Shown here: positions 6,420-14,891 of the stretch, piece after piece
Position numbering within the stretch: the stretch's first letter is position 1
How the letters are laid out: the number at the start of each line of letters is the position of its first letter
Source of the DNA: Candidatus Altarchaeales archaeon
GTDB lineage: Archaea > Altiarchaeota > Altiarchaeia > IMC4 > SCGC-AAA252-I15
NCBI GenBank assembly: GCA_016867655.1
Contig: VGJA01000008.1
Coordinates: 1 to 14,898, forward strand
Length of the DNA stretch: 14,898 nt
Direction: 5' to 3'
Made by a program: the position numbers and the translations under genes
The notes under the pieces: model-generated
The model's input: the letters and a program-made list of their open reading frames with translations, nothing else
Told to the model about the DNA's origin: nothing
Databases searched by the model: none

Positions 6420-8443
6420 GTGGTCCTTCGGCCCGTTGAACCGGACTTTGAGATACCACCACTGGGCAGGTATCAGCCTCTATACAAATCCTTACGAATT
6501 CGCAGAGACCTACGTTTTTATTAAACAGTCGGACTCCCCTTGTTATTGCAATCCCGCCTCTTCAGGCGGGACACTCCTTATCCCTAAGTTACGGAGCTAA
6601 GTTGCCGACTTCCCTAAGCAGAGTTAATCTCGCCACACCTGAGTTTTTTCAACTAGGGGCACCTGTGTCAGTTCTTGGTACGAACGTACGGTGTTCTTGC
6701 ATTTTTCCTTTTCACGGGCTCTTGGATTCACCTGAATCCCCCATGAGGGAGACTCATCGCAGTTTACTCTGGTTCTCACTTTTACAGTACTCCCCAGAGT
6801 TATCCAGCTTGAACACCTAGATGACAGTGTTCAGGTTATCCTAAAGCGTTGGAAAAATGCCTTGTGTTGCCACGCGTAACCATACGGTATCCGAATATTA
6901 ACGGATTTTCCTTTCGGCTTGAACTAATTAGGTCTGCCTTAGGGTCGACTTACCCTCAACTGACGAACATTGTTGAGGAACCCTTGCCCTTCAGGCGTCA
7001 AAGATTCTCACTTTGATTTGCTATTACGACTAGCAGGATTCTTATTCTAGCAGGATCCATGCCGCCTTTAAGCGACACTTCTGTTCCCGCAAGACACCTT
7101 CCTACATCATCCATACCCTTCGGGCATGGAGATTGTGGTTTCGGCGGCATGCTTAGTCCTGTCCATTTTAAGGGCTTTAAGTCTCAACGGGTGAGCTGTT
7201 ACGCACTCCTTGGAGGATAGCTGCTTCTAAGCTAACCTTCCCGCTGTCTAAGACCTAAAACGCCTTTTAATGACACTTAGCATGCACTTGGGGGCCTTAA
7301 CCACAAGCTGGGTTGTTTCCCTTTCAGATGCCGAGCTTACCCCGGCAACCCATCTCCAACCTTCTTCAACGACAATGTGTTTGGAGTTTGACAGGACACT
7401 GAAGACTTTCATCTCCGGGATGTCCAATCAGTGCTCTACCTCATTGTCCGTCTCCGGTTGGGCTGGCCTGAGGGCCACTTCGGAAGGAACCCGCTATTAG
7501 CAGATGCGATTGGTATTTCGCCTCTATCCCCAGGTCACCCGAACGGGTTGAGCCCAGAACCGGTTGCGGACTTCCACCCCGTAGTTACGGGGCTTCATCC
7601 TGCCCAGGGTTAGATCATCTGCCTTCGGGTCGCATGCAAGTGATCGGTGGCACTTTCGCACCACACCCCTCATCCCTTGCGGGACTGCGGGTTTTTGGTT
7701 TCCCTACTCCTTTCAGATCACCACTTGCATACACTCCCTGCCTCATGTTTCGAGACGAACGTCTCAATCCCTAAAGACTGAGACTTTCTATCACCATACA
7801 GTTTTAGGTTCTTTTCACATCCCGTTAAGGATCCTTTTCGTTTTTCCCTCGCGGTACTAGTACGCTATCGGTCTTGATTTGTTTTTAGGGTTATCTCTTA
7901 ATGAGAGACGTGTTCACGAGCAAAATCTGATGCCCGCTATTCCGGAACACCTAAAAATCTTTCCAAGTTTTGGCTACGGGGCTTTCACCCTTTAGCGCGT
8001 CCCATTCCAGAGCACTTCACCTGACTTGGCGAAGATTTTCAATAGGGTCACACCACATTTCATCCATGTTTCCATGGAAGATTCAGTTCGCCCTCTCCAG
8101 CTTTCTATCGCCTTTACTAACTGGATCACATTTGTTTTCTTTTCCTGCGGTTACTAAGATGTTTCCCTTCACCGCGTTCCTATGCAGGTCGCAAAGCGAC
8201 CTGCACAATTAGGATTCCACCGGGTCTAAGGCTGCATGCGCCTCGCCGGTGATTTTCGCAGCTTGCCGCGTCCTTCATCAGCATTCTCAAGCCAAACCAT
8301 CCCCTGTATGGCCTATTCCAACATACTCTCTGTGGCGAGCCATATTCCAATGGCATTGTTTACAACTACAATCGTGAGCGTGCGCCTACGATTGGCATTT
8401 TAATTTTCGTTGGAAAAACTCCAACAGTGAAATTGAAATTAAT

Positions 8444-8499
8444 TGTTTCTTTCTTTTTCCCAGGGCTTTTTCTTTCTTTCGCAAAGAAAGAAAAAGGCC
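8444..8499 (-). repeat. Hairpin repeat copy in the tRNA-23S spacer
   Basis: Minus strand: GGCC, arm 1 TTTTTCTTTCTTT, loop GCG, arm 2 AAAGAAAGAAAAA, spacer GCCCTGGG, third arm AAAAAGAAAGAAAC. All three arms carry a 5-base tract, where most copies have 4. It follows directly on a partial tRNA-Ala copy, as another copy follows RNase P RNA. The spacer between 8368 and 8443 shows a small stem (TTGGAAAAACTCCAA) and nothing else. Confidence 0.7.
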
Positions 8500-8580
8500 T
8501 TTGGACTCGTCGGGATTCCCCCCTTGCGGGGACTTCGTCACTCACATGGTTTGGGACTCAGGAACCCTTTGGCCTCCCGC
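8500..8580 (-). pseudogene. Partial tRNA-Ala 3'-half copy with a T-loop insertion
   Basis: On the plus strand TTTGGACTCGTCGGGATTC (8500-8518) exactly repeats 8659-8677 of the true tRNA-Ala. After a 43-nt insertion (8519-8561) the copy resumes with GAACCC and GGCCTCCCGC (8562-8580), matching 8678-8695 apart from GA becoming TTT. The insertion lies exactly in the T-loop and contains a CCCCC-TTGC-GGGG stem. No 5' half or D-arm was found upstream, so this cannot be a working tRNA. It is probably a duplication fossil in the spacer. Confidence 0.65.
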
Positions 8581-8660
8581 CGCACGTATAGTGCATAGGG
8601 GATTGAGCGAAGCGAAATCCCCTGATTCGCTTTAGGTGTATGAGGACGATAGTCCTCATT
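8581..8660 (-). other. Spacer of small hairpins between the tRNA-Ala copies
   Basis: Sense strand, after the true tRNA-Ala: TGAGGAC-TATC-GTCCTCA (7-bp stem), GGGGATT...AATCCCC around a CGCTTCGCTC loop, and GCAC-TATAC-GTGC. No gene was seen. These look like stacked hairpins in pre-rRNA spacer; a processing role is possible but unproven. Confidence 0.5.
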
Positions 8661-8812
8661 TGGACTCGTCGGGATTCGAACCCGAGGCCTCCCGCGCTCT
8701 TGAACATTCTTCATCCCTAATTCCCTTTCTTTTGGGGATGAAACCACTTTTCTTTCGGGAAAGAAAAGGGGTTCTGCAAGGCGGGCGATCTACCAGTCTG
8801 ATCTACGAGCCC
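8661..8812 (-). tRNA. tRNA-Ala (anticodon UGC), intron-containing
   Basis: Sense strand: acceptor GGGCTCG pairs with CGAGTCC and includes the G3-U70 pair that marks alanine tRNA. The D-arm is GATC-AGACTGGTA-GATC, the anticodon stem CCCGC with GCGGG, the anticodon loop C-T-TGC-A-C after splicing, and the T-arm TCGGG-TTCGAAT-CCCGA, with discriminator A at 8661. CCA is not encoded. The mature length is 74 nt. Its position between 16S and 23S is the common arrangement in Euryarchaeota and some relatives. Confidence 0.95.
8697..8774 (-). other. tRNA-Ala intron (78 nt, position 37/38)
   Basis: BHB motif: CTTG (8780-8777) pairs with CAAG (8702-8699), with bulges CAG and AGC. Cutting CA|G and AG|C leaves a normal 7-base anticodon loop. 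The intron carries a copy of the dispersed hairpin (CCCTTTTCTTTC-CC-GAAAGAAAAG, third arm AAAAGAAAG) and a second stem, TTTCATCCC with GGGATGAAG. The segment CTTTTCTTTC to TTCATCCC(C)AAAAGAAAG is closely similar to the 16S 3' flank and to 23S intron 2. Confidence 0.9.
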
Positions 8813-8993
8813 TTATGAACCGCGGTAGGGGGCTTCGCCCCCTCCCCCAGTTAACATGTTTCCTGACCCCACCCCCACTGTTGTGGTTGTGAGTCTGGGT
8901 GTCTCGCGTCGGCTTTACGGACATTATATCCCAAGCCGACTCTTCAACTGGTAGTCCGTTCTTGCCAACGGGACTTTTAATATTTTTTTAATC
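8813..8993 (-). other. 16S-tRNA spacer, hairpins only
   Basis: No gene seen. Sense-strand stems: AGTCGGCTT with AAGCCGACG around a 17-nt loop, and GGGGGC-GAA-GCCCCC just before the tRNA. A tract TTAAAAAAATATTAAAA follows the 16S processing stem. Confidence 0.5.
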
Positions 8994-9012
8994 GGAAAAT
9001 GACCCTTAGTGC
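8994..9012 (-). promoter_or_regulatory. 16S processing BHB, downstream strand
   Basis: Sense strand GCACTAAG (9012-9005), GGTC (9004-9001), bulge ATT, TTCC (8997-8994). It pairs with the leader segment 10694-10676, which reads GGAA, GGCC, bulge AAA, CTTAGTGC. Together they form a textbook 4-bp central helix with two opposed 3-nt bulges, the pre-16S cleavage site of archaeal splicing endonuclease. Confidence 0.75.
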
Positions 9013-9024
9013 CTACCGACACAG

Positions 9025-9056
9025 TGGTATCGATCCCCAAAGGGGAGAAGATACCA
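9025..9056 (-). other. Stem-loop downstream of 16S
   Basis: GTGGTATC (9056-9049 on the sense strand) pairs with GATACCAC (9032-9025), and an inner CCCC-TTT-GGGG stem continues the fold. It sits between the 16S-flanking repeat and the processing stem. Confidence 0.55.
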
Positions 9057-9146
9057 CCCCTTTCTTTCTTTTGGGATGAAACCGTCCCTTTCAGGGACAT
9101 CCCCGTAAGGGGGACTTTTCTTTCTTTGGAAAAGAAAGAAAAGGGT
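9056..9146 (-). repeat. Hairpin repeat copy at the 16S 3' flank
   Basis: Begins 4 nt after the 16S 3' end. Arm 1 is ACCCTTTTCTTTCTTTT (9146-9130), loop CC, arm 2 AAAGAAAGAAAAG (9127-9115). Two compact hairpins follow (TCCCC-CTTAC-GGGGA and GTCCC-TGAAA-GGGAC), then GGTTTCATCCC and third arm AAAAGAAAGAAAGGGGT (9072-9056). The third arm can pair with all 17 bases of arm 1 (one G-U), so the copy has two mutually exclusive folds. Compared with the tRNA-intron copy it contains the two extra hairpins. Confidence 0.75.
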
Positions 9147-9150
9147 TCAT

Positions 9151-10642
<1,492 letters not shown>

Positions 10643-10675
10643 GTTTGGTCGCATGTTTTTTGGAATTGTCAGTTT

Positions 10676-10694
10676 GCACTAAGTTTGGCCTTCC
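10676..10694 (-). promoter_or_regulatory. 16S processing BHB, upstream strand
   Basis: Sense GGAA (10694-10691), GGCC, bulge AAA, CTTAGTGC (10683-10676). Partner of 8994-9012. It lies 34 nt before the 16S 5' end and confirms that 16S lies within one precursor from the leader to the tRNA spacer. Confidence 0.75.
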
Positions 10695-10968
10695 TTTTTT
10701 TGTATTGTCAGGCAGATCCCTGCGGGATGAGCCGTCATAAATGCTTCACAGTAGCAGACTCTTCACATGGTGTTTTTTTTCCGAGTCAGAACTAAGTTTT
10801 GTGAAGCGTTTTTCGGGTCTATACTCCTTTGCTGTGCACCTCAGCAAAGTGTATGTCACACCTTCATAAATAAGCATAATTATTAGTACATGCTTGTTTA
10901 AAAATGCGTCTTGAAGGTGTTTTTTTGAGTGTTTTAGTGTTCCTTCTGGTTTGCGCTTTTAGGATGGT
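10695..10968 (-). promoter_or_regulatory. rRNA operon promoter and leader
   Basis: Minus-strand TATA box TTTTTAAA at 10904-10897, giving a start near 10875. A 9-bp inverted repeat ACACCTTCA (10858-10866) and TGAAGGTGT (10912-10920) brackets TATA box and start site and could be an operator. The leader then has a hairpin CTTTGCTG-AGGTGCA-CAGCAAAG, and a GCTTCACA segment able to pair with either of two TGTGAAG copies. It also has direct repeats: AAACTTAGT twice and CTGACAAT twice. No gene was seen. From 10921 to 10968 there is only the end region after the acetyltransferase stop. Confidence 0.55.
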
Positions 10969-11424
10969 TTATTTTGGCGTGAATGTTAGGGCTTCTTCGT
11001 CGCAGTTGGGGTATTTTTTGCAGTGGATGCACTCGCCCCATATTTTCATCGGGAGTTCTGATTTTTTTACGCGTTTGAATCCTTGTTTTTCGAAGAATTC
11101 TGCTTCGTTTGTTAGGGTGAACACTTTTTTGACTCCTATTTTTTTGGCGTCTTCGATGCATGCTGTTATTAGGGCGCTTCCTATGCCTTTGTTGGCGTAT
11201 CTTGGGTCTACTGCGAGTGAGCGTATTTCCGCTAGGTCGCCCCATGAGACGTGTAGCGCGCAGCATCCTGCCACCAGTTTTTTGTCTCGGCATACGAAGA
11301 AGTCTCTGATGTGTTCGTATATCTCGCTCAGGCTTCGCGGGAGCATTTTGTCTCTGCTGGCGTAGAAGTCTATTAGGGTTTTTATTTGTTCGACGTCTTT
11401 TAGTGAGGCTCTTTCAACGTTCAT
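10969..11424 (-). CDS. argA: N-acetylglutamate synthase, short GNAT form (ArgA-like)
   Basis: A 151-residue GCN5-family acetyltransferase, likely transferring acetyl from acetyl-CoA to glutamate (EC 2.3.1.1), the first step of arginine synthesis. Signatures of this subfamily are MLPRSLSEIYEHIRDF (27-42), GCCALHVSWGDLAEIRSLAV (53-72), the acetyl-CoA loop RYANKGIGSAL (75-85), VFTLTNEAEFFEKQGFKRV (101-119) and the Cys-bearing tail WGECIHCKKYPNCDEEA (129-145), which is characteristic of single-domain ArgA. The kinase-like domain of classical ArgA is absent, as in other short forms. Some relatives acetylate other amino acids, so the substrate is inferred. The start ATG lies 33 nt after the upstream gene's stop. 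No Shine-Dalgarno is seen. It precedes the rRNA promoter on the same strand. Confidence 0.82.
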   Translation of the reverse strand: MNVERASLKDVEQIKTLIDFYASRDKMLPRSLSEIYEHIRDFFVCRDKKLVAGCCALHVSWGDLAEIRSLAVDPRYANKGIGSALITACIEDAKKIGVKKVFTLTNEAEFFEKQGFKRVKKSELPMKIWGECIHCKKYPNCDEEALTFTPK

Positions 11425-11457
11425 TGTGGTTGGAATCTCGTCTAAATGTTTTGTTGT

Positions 11458-12072
11458 TTATCTGCAGGTTACTGTTTTGGGGTCGCATCCGAACTCGCAG
11501 TCTTCTATTTTGCCTACTAGTTGTCCTTGGACGCTTGGGCCGACTTGTTTGATGTAGCAGAGGCTTTGGGGTGTTCCTGGGTTTTTGCACATTGGTATTT
11601 GGGTTACTTTGTAGATGGCTTTTTCATAGCATATTTTGACTTCCAGTGAGGTTCCGCAGTCTAGGTTGGTTTTGCATTTGATTATTGTGGTTGTGGTGGT
11701 TTCTTCTATTGTTGGCTCGGTTGTTGTTCGTTGGGTTGTTCTTGCGGTGGTGGTTGTTGCTTTTGTTGTGACTGCAGTAGTGGTGGTTGCTTCGTCTTTG
11801 TCGCATATGCCGTTGTTGTTTTCGTCTAGGCAGCATTTTTTGCCTACTTCTATCATGGGCGGAGTGCATTTGGGTTGCGTGGTTGTTACTGTCGTGGTTG
11901 TGGTTTTGCTTCCGGTTATGGATTTTATGATGTTTACGACTGAGTTTATGATGCCTTTGATGATGTCTGTTATTTTGCTGACTATTCCTCCTGAGGTTTC
12001 TTTGGCTGAAACGAATGTTGTTAGGAATACTGCTATGACCAGGCTTAATGCTATTGTTTTTTTGGCTTCCAT
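11458..12072 (-). CDS. Secreted Thr-rich, Cys-rich protein
   Basis: A 204-residue extracellular protein of unknown function. Residues 1-23 form a signal peptide (KKTIALSLVIAVFLTTFVSA). A hydrophobic amphipathic stretch (29-53) is followed by a Thr tract (57-65), then a short Cys module with KKCCLDENNNGICDKDE, a pattern resembling a Ca2+-binding DxNxNGxCDxDE loop. A long Thr-rich linker (about 94-131) leads to a C-terminal Cys domain with six or more Cys (KCKTNLDCGT ... DCEFGCDPKTVTCR). Cys-rich modules joined by Thr linkers are common in archaeal secreted proteins and suggest disulfides and O-glycosylation. The linker is encoded mostly by ACC/ACA/ACT repeats. The start is supported by a TATA box 27 nt upstream, with an apparently leaderless mRNA. 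Confidence 0.7.
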   Translation of the reverse strand: MEAKKTIALSLVIAVFLTTFVSAKETSGGIVSKITDIIKGIINSVVNIIKSITGSKTTTTTVTTTQPKCTPPMIEVGKKCCLDENNNGICDKDEATTTTAVTTKATTTTARTTQRTTTEPTIEETTTTTIIKCKTNLDCGTSLEVKICYEKAIYKVTQIPMCKNPGTPQSLCYIKQVGPSVQGQLVGKIEDCEFGCDPKTVTCR

Positions 12073-12095
12073 TGGTATTTAATATTGACGGATAG

Positions 12096-12104
12096 TATAT
12101 AAAT
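12096..12104. promoter_or_regulatory. Shared TATA element for two divergent genes
   Basis: TATATAAAT, centred near 12100, lies 27 nt from the ATG at 12072 (minus) and 25 nt from the GTG at 12124 (plus). One near-palindromic box could position transcription starts at both start codons. A TTAGGTGGAG at 12104-12113 could alternatively be a Shine-Dalgarno for the GTG if transcription starts further upstream. Confidence 0.5.
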
Positions 12105-12123
12105 TAGGTGGAGTGTAGTTAAA

Positions 12124-12924
12124 GTGGAGTCTGATGTTCCTAAGGGCAAGGGCAATGTGTATGTGTTTTTTTCTTTGATTAGTGCGGTGATGATTGTGGT
12201 TTCTAATGTGGCTTTCCAGCAGTATGCTTTGTATAAGCTGGAGGTTGAGCGTCTGGAGCAGAATATTGACGTTCTTGGCGGCGAGTATTCTAAGTCTGTT
12301 ATGATGGAGTCGGTTATTGAGATTAAGAACACTTTGATTAATTCTCAGTTGAGTTTGCTTTCCCAGAGGAATGTGTTGGAGTGCGTTGACCGTCTTTTGG
12401 CTAGAGAGTATGGTTTTTCAGACAATACGACTTCTGAGGAGGTTGCGTTTTTGCTTGAGCGCAACCGTTTTTACGAGGACTTGCTGGCTGAGGTTGCTAA
12501 TACTTCAGCTTTTGTTTCCACTTATGGCACGGATTTGGAGTCCTATAATGATGTGGTTTCTAAGGCTGTTGAGGATTTGAAGCTGCGGAAGGAGGTTGCT
12601 GACGCCAAAGGCAGGTTGGTGTGGAATGTGGGCTTGTTGTTGGTTGTGAATGTTTTGGTTTTGACTTTGTATAGCCTTTATTTGTCGCAGATTGAGGCTG
12701 AGCCCGAGGGCTTGGAGTATACTCGGAGGATTAAGCTTGCGAATGTTTTGCAGGTTTTGCTGGGTCTGCTTGTTATTTTCGGCAGTTTTGTGTGGGGCAT
12801 GACCTCGCAGGCTGGCTTTTATTTGATGAACTTGATGTTGTTGGCCATAATTGTGTTGATGGTGTTGCAGGCTGTCGGCTATTTTGCGTCTAGAAGGGAG
12901 GCTGCTGCTAGTAATGAGCCTTAG
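12124..12924 (+). CDS. Membrane protein with an extracytoplasmic or cytoplasmic coiled coil
   Basis: A 266-residue protein, not recognised. After a short charged start (MESDVPKGKG) comes a membrane span (about 12-32). A polar, heptad-like region of about 125 residues follows (about 36-158; examples LEVERLEQNIDVL and VEDLKLRKEVADAKGRL). Three spans then lie at about 161-184, 204-224 and 229-252, with a short polar tail (SRREAAASNEP). One span, a helical stalk and a C-terminal three-span bundle suggest a scaffold or sensor-like arrangement, but no catalytic motif is visible. The GTG start at 12124 is chosen because the frame begins there and the TATA spacing fits. The region 12925-13012 to the next stop is empty. 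Confidence 0.6.
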   Translation: MESDVPKGKGNVYVFFSLISAVMIVVSNVAFQQYALYKLEVERLEQNIDVLGGEYSKSVMMESVIEIKNTLINSQLSLLSQRNVLECVDRLLAREYGFSDNTTSEEVAFLLERNRFYEDLLAEVANTSAFVSTYGTDLESYNDVVSKAVEDLKLRKEVADAKGRLVWNVGLLLVVNVLVLTLYSLYLSQIEAEPEGLEYTRRIKLANVLQVLLGLLVIFGSFVWGMTSQAGFYLMNLMLLAIIVLMVLQAVGYFASRREAAASNEP

Positions 12925-13012
12925 TTGTATTCAATCGTCATGAGGGTTTAGTAAAGCAGGCTAGCAAAAAGGCATATGGATTGTGCATAATTCCGGTAAA
13001 TTCTGCATGCGT

Positions 13013-13810
13013 TTATTTGCTTAGTTGTTTGGAGCGTTTTGCGGCTGCTTTTACTGCCTGTTTCAGTGCTTCGTTTACTTTTTTTTCTTCCAATTTTTTG
13101 ATTCCTTGTATTGTGGTTCCGCCTGGACTGCAGACGTCTTCTATGAGCTGCTGGGGTTTTTTGCTTGTTTTTAACACCATTTCTGCCGCGCCTTTGGCTG
13201 TTTGGGCTGCAAGCTTTAATGCCACTTCTTCTGTGAGGCCTTCTTCTTCGCCAGCTTCGGCCATTGCCTTTATTGTATAGTAGATGTAGGCTGGGCCGCT
13301 TCCGCTCAAGCCTGTTACAGCGTCCATGTGTTTTTCCTTGACTTGAACTGTTGTTCCAACAGCGTTGAACAGCTTTTTGACCAATTTGGTGTCTTGCTCG
13401 TTTGCTTTTTTTCCAATGCTGTAGGCTGAGGTACCTTGGTATATCATGCAAGGTGTATTGGGCATTACTCTTATGACTTTGCCTTTTAGTTTTTCTTCCA
13501 GTTTTTTGGTCTTTATTCCCGCCGCTATTGAGACAAAAAGTTTTCCCCCTGATACTTCGCTTATTTCGTTCAAAACTGCTTGCATGCTCTGGGGTTTTAC
13601 CGCAAGGAGTATTACGTCTGACTTTGAGACCAATTCTCTGTTGCTTGATGCGGTTTTGACGCCTGTTTTCCTGACTGCCTGCAGTTTCTTCTGGTCTTTG
13701 TCGTAGACTAGAATGTCCTTTTTAGACACCAGTTTTGCTTTCAGGAAGCCTTGCATTAGGGCTGAACCCATTCTTCCGATGCCTATGAACCCTATTTTGC
13801 TGTGGGACAT
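13013..13810 (-). CDS. proC: Pyrroline-5-carboxylate reductase
   Basis: Last step of proline biosynthesis: NAD(P)H-dependent reduction of pyrroline-5-carboxylate to L-proline (EC 1.5.1.2), cytoplasmic. The 265-residue length is typical. A Rossmann nucleotide-binding start is present (IGFIGIGRMGSALMQGFL, 6-23), along with VILLAVKPQ (66-74), RVMPNTPCM (114-122), the substrate-site signature TGLSGSGPAYIYY (166-178) and the C-terminal signature EDVCSPGGTTIQGI (224-237). All family landmarks are intact. Start ATG at 13810; a TATA-like TATTATAG about 23 nt upstream suggests a near-leaderless mRNA. It diverges from the PrsW-type gene, to which I see no functional link. Confidence 0.95.
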   Translation of the reverse strand: MSHSKIGFIGIGRMGSALMQGFLKAKLVSKKDILVYDKDQKKLQAVRKTGVKTASSNRELVSKSDVILLAVKPQSMQAVLNEISEVSGGKLFVSIAAGIKTKKLEEKLKGKVIRVMPNTPCMIYQGTSAYSIGKKANEQDTKLVKKLFNAVGTTVQVKEKHMDAVTGLSGSGPAYIYYTIKAMAEAGEEEGLTEEVALKLAAQTAKGAAEMVLKTSKKPQQLIEDVCSPGGTTIQGIKKLEEKKVNEALKQAVKAAAKRSKQLSK

Positions 13811-13856
13811 GTTATTTAATACATTTGTCTATAATAGAATAAATAGGAGTGTTGAC
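13811..13856. promoter_or_regulatory. Divergent promoter, proC and PrsW-type gene
   Basis: The 46-bp spacer holds a minus-strand TATTATAG near 13830-13837 for proC and a plus-strand TATTTAAT near 13813-13820 for the protease gene. AGGAGTG (13845-13851) acts as Shine-Dalgarno 6-8 nt before the ATG at 13857. The two core promoters overlap, so firing of one may occlude the other. Confidence 0.45.
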
Positions 13857-14891
13857 ATGTTCATTGTAAACATTGTTATGGTCTTGCTGTCTCTGGTTTT
13901 TTCTTCCATACCTATTTTGTTTTACATTTGGTTTGTGTGGTGGTTGGACCATCATGACCGTGAGCCTTTTTTGTTGATTGCCGTGGCTTTTTTCTGGGGG
14001 GCTGTTGCGAGCATAGTGATTTCCATTGCTGCAGAGGTTGTGTTGAGCCTTCCACTGCTGCTTTTTTCCCAGGCGATACAGAATACAGTCAGCTATGTTG
14101 TTTTGGCTCCTTTGGTTGAGGAACTGGCGAAGTCTCTCATATTGTTTGCCTTGTTTTTCCACCGTAGGTTCAACCGCATCTTGGACGGAATCGTGTATGG
14201 CGCAGTGGTTGGATTTGGGTTCGCAGCTTCTGAAAACCTGATGTATTATGTGTCAACCTATTTCACGCAGGGAATTGGCGTGTGGGTTGTTGTCGTGGTT
14301 TTGAGAACCGTGTTTACTTCAGTCGGGCATGCAGTCTTCACTTCCATAACCGGCGCAGGTGTCGGCTTGATGAAGTTTGCAAGGCAAAAGTGGATGAGGT
14401 TTGTGTTTCCGCCTTTGGCTATTTTGATGGCAGTCACATTGCACAGCATCTTCAATTTGGGGGCGGTGTTGACTGAATTCTATGGCTTGATGTTTTTCCT
14501 CATAAGCATGGTGGTAATATTCCTCAGCTTGGTGGTGGTCGGCGTTGCCATGTTTTTGGCCTTGCATGACGAGGAAAACTGTATTAAAACGCAGCTTGCA
14601 GACGAAATAAAGAAGGGTGTTGTGACTGAAATGGAGTATGGAATACTGCCAAGTTATTTAAGCCGTAGGAGGGCGCCATTCAGGGTGTTGAAGGAGTTTG
14701 GCTACAGGGAGTATAGGATTGCCAGCAGGCTTTTGGAATTGGAGTTGGATTTGGCTTTCGCCAAAGACAGGTATGTCAACACAGCGGATGTAAAGGAGAG
14801 TAAAGACCACTTGAAGCAGGTTAATGAACTTAGGAGTAGTATACAGAAGACGAGGCGCGATTTGGGCGATGCCGCTGGGTTATTGAAGTAA
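13857..14891 (+). CDS. PrsW-family intramembrane metalloprotease
   Basis: A 344-residue membrane protein with about seven or eight spans over residues 1-235 and a charged helical tail (about 236-344). PrsW/CPBP-superfamily landmarks are present: APLVEELAKS with the Glu pair at 88-89, DGIVYGAVVGFGFAASENL (110-128) with Glu126, VGHAVFTSITGAGVG with His158, and LHSIFN with His196. The family cleaves membrane-bound substrates such as anti-sigma factors in bacteria; the archaeal substrate is unknown. The DxDREP-like WWLDHHDREPFLL (28-40) is also typical. The start was placed at the ATG at 13857, with AGGAGTG upstream; the frame is open further back to 13713 but that part overlaps proC antisense and lacks hydrophobic character. 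The coiled tail has no recognised domain. Confidence 0.82.
   Translation: MFIVNIVMVLLSLVFSSIPILFYIWFVWWLDHHDREPFLLIAVAFFWGAVASIVISIAAEVVLSLPLLLFSQAIQNTVSYVVLAPLVEELAKSLILFALFFHRRFNRILDGIVYGAVVGFGFAASENLMYYVSTYFTQGIGVWVVVVVLRTVFTSVGHAVFTSITGAGVGLMKFARQKWMRFVFPPLAILMAVTLHSIFNLGAVLTEFYGLMFFLISMVVIFLSLVVVGVAMFLALHDEENCIKTQLADEIKKGVVTEMEYGILPSYLSRRRAPFRVLKEFGYREYRIASRLLELELDLAFAKDRYVNTADVKESKDHLKQVNELRSSIQKTRRDLGDAAGLLK

Noticed and set aside
8500..8812. Two functional tRNA-Ala genes in tandem
   Set aside because: The second copy lacks a 5' half, and its T-loop is interrupted by 43 nt.
10904..11365. Plus-strand reading frame of 153 codons opposite the acetyltransferase
   Set aside because: Antisense shadow: the minus-strand protein has clear ArgA-family motifs, while this frame has none.
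11636..12082. Plus-strand Val-rich reading frame opposite the secreted Thr-rich protein
   Set aside because: The Val runs are the complement of Thr codons; no start signal or plausible fold.
13713..13856. N-terminal extension of the PrsW-type protein by 48 residues
   Set aside because: It overlaps the start of proC, has no hydrophobic pattern, and a good Shine-Dalgarno AGGAGTG points to the ATG at 13857.
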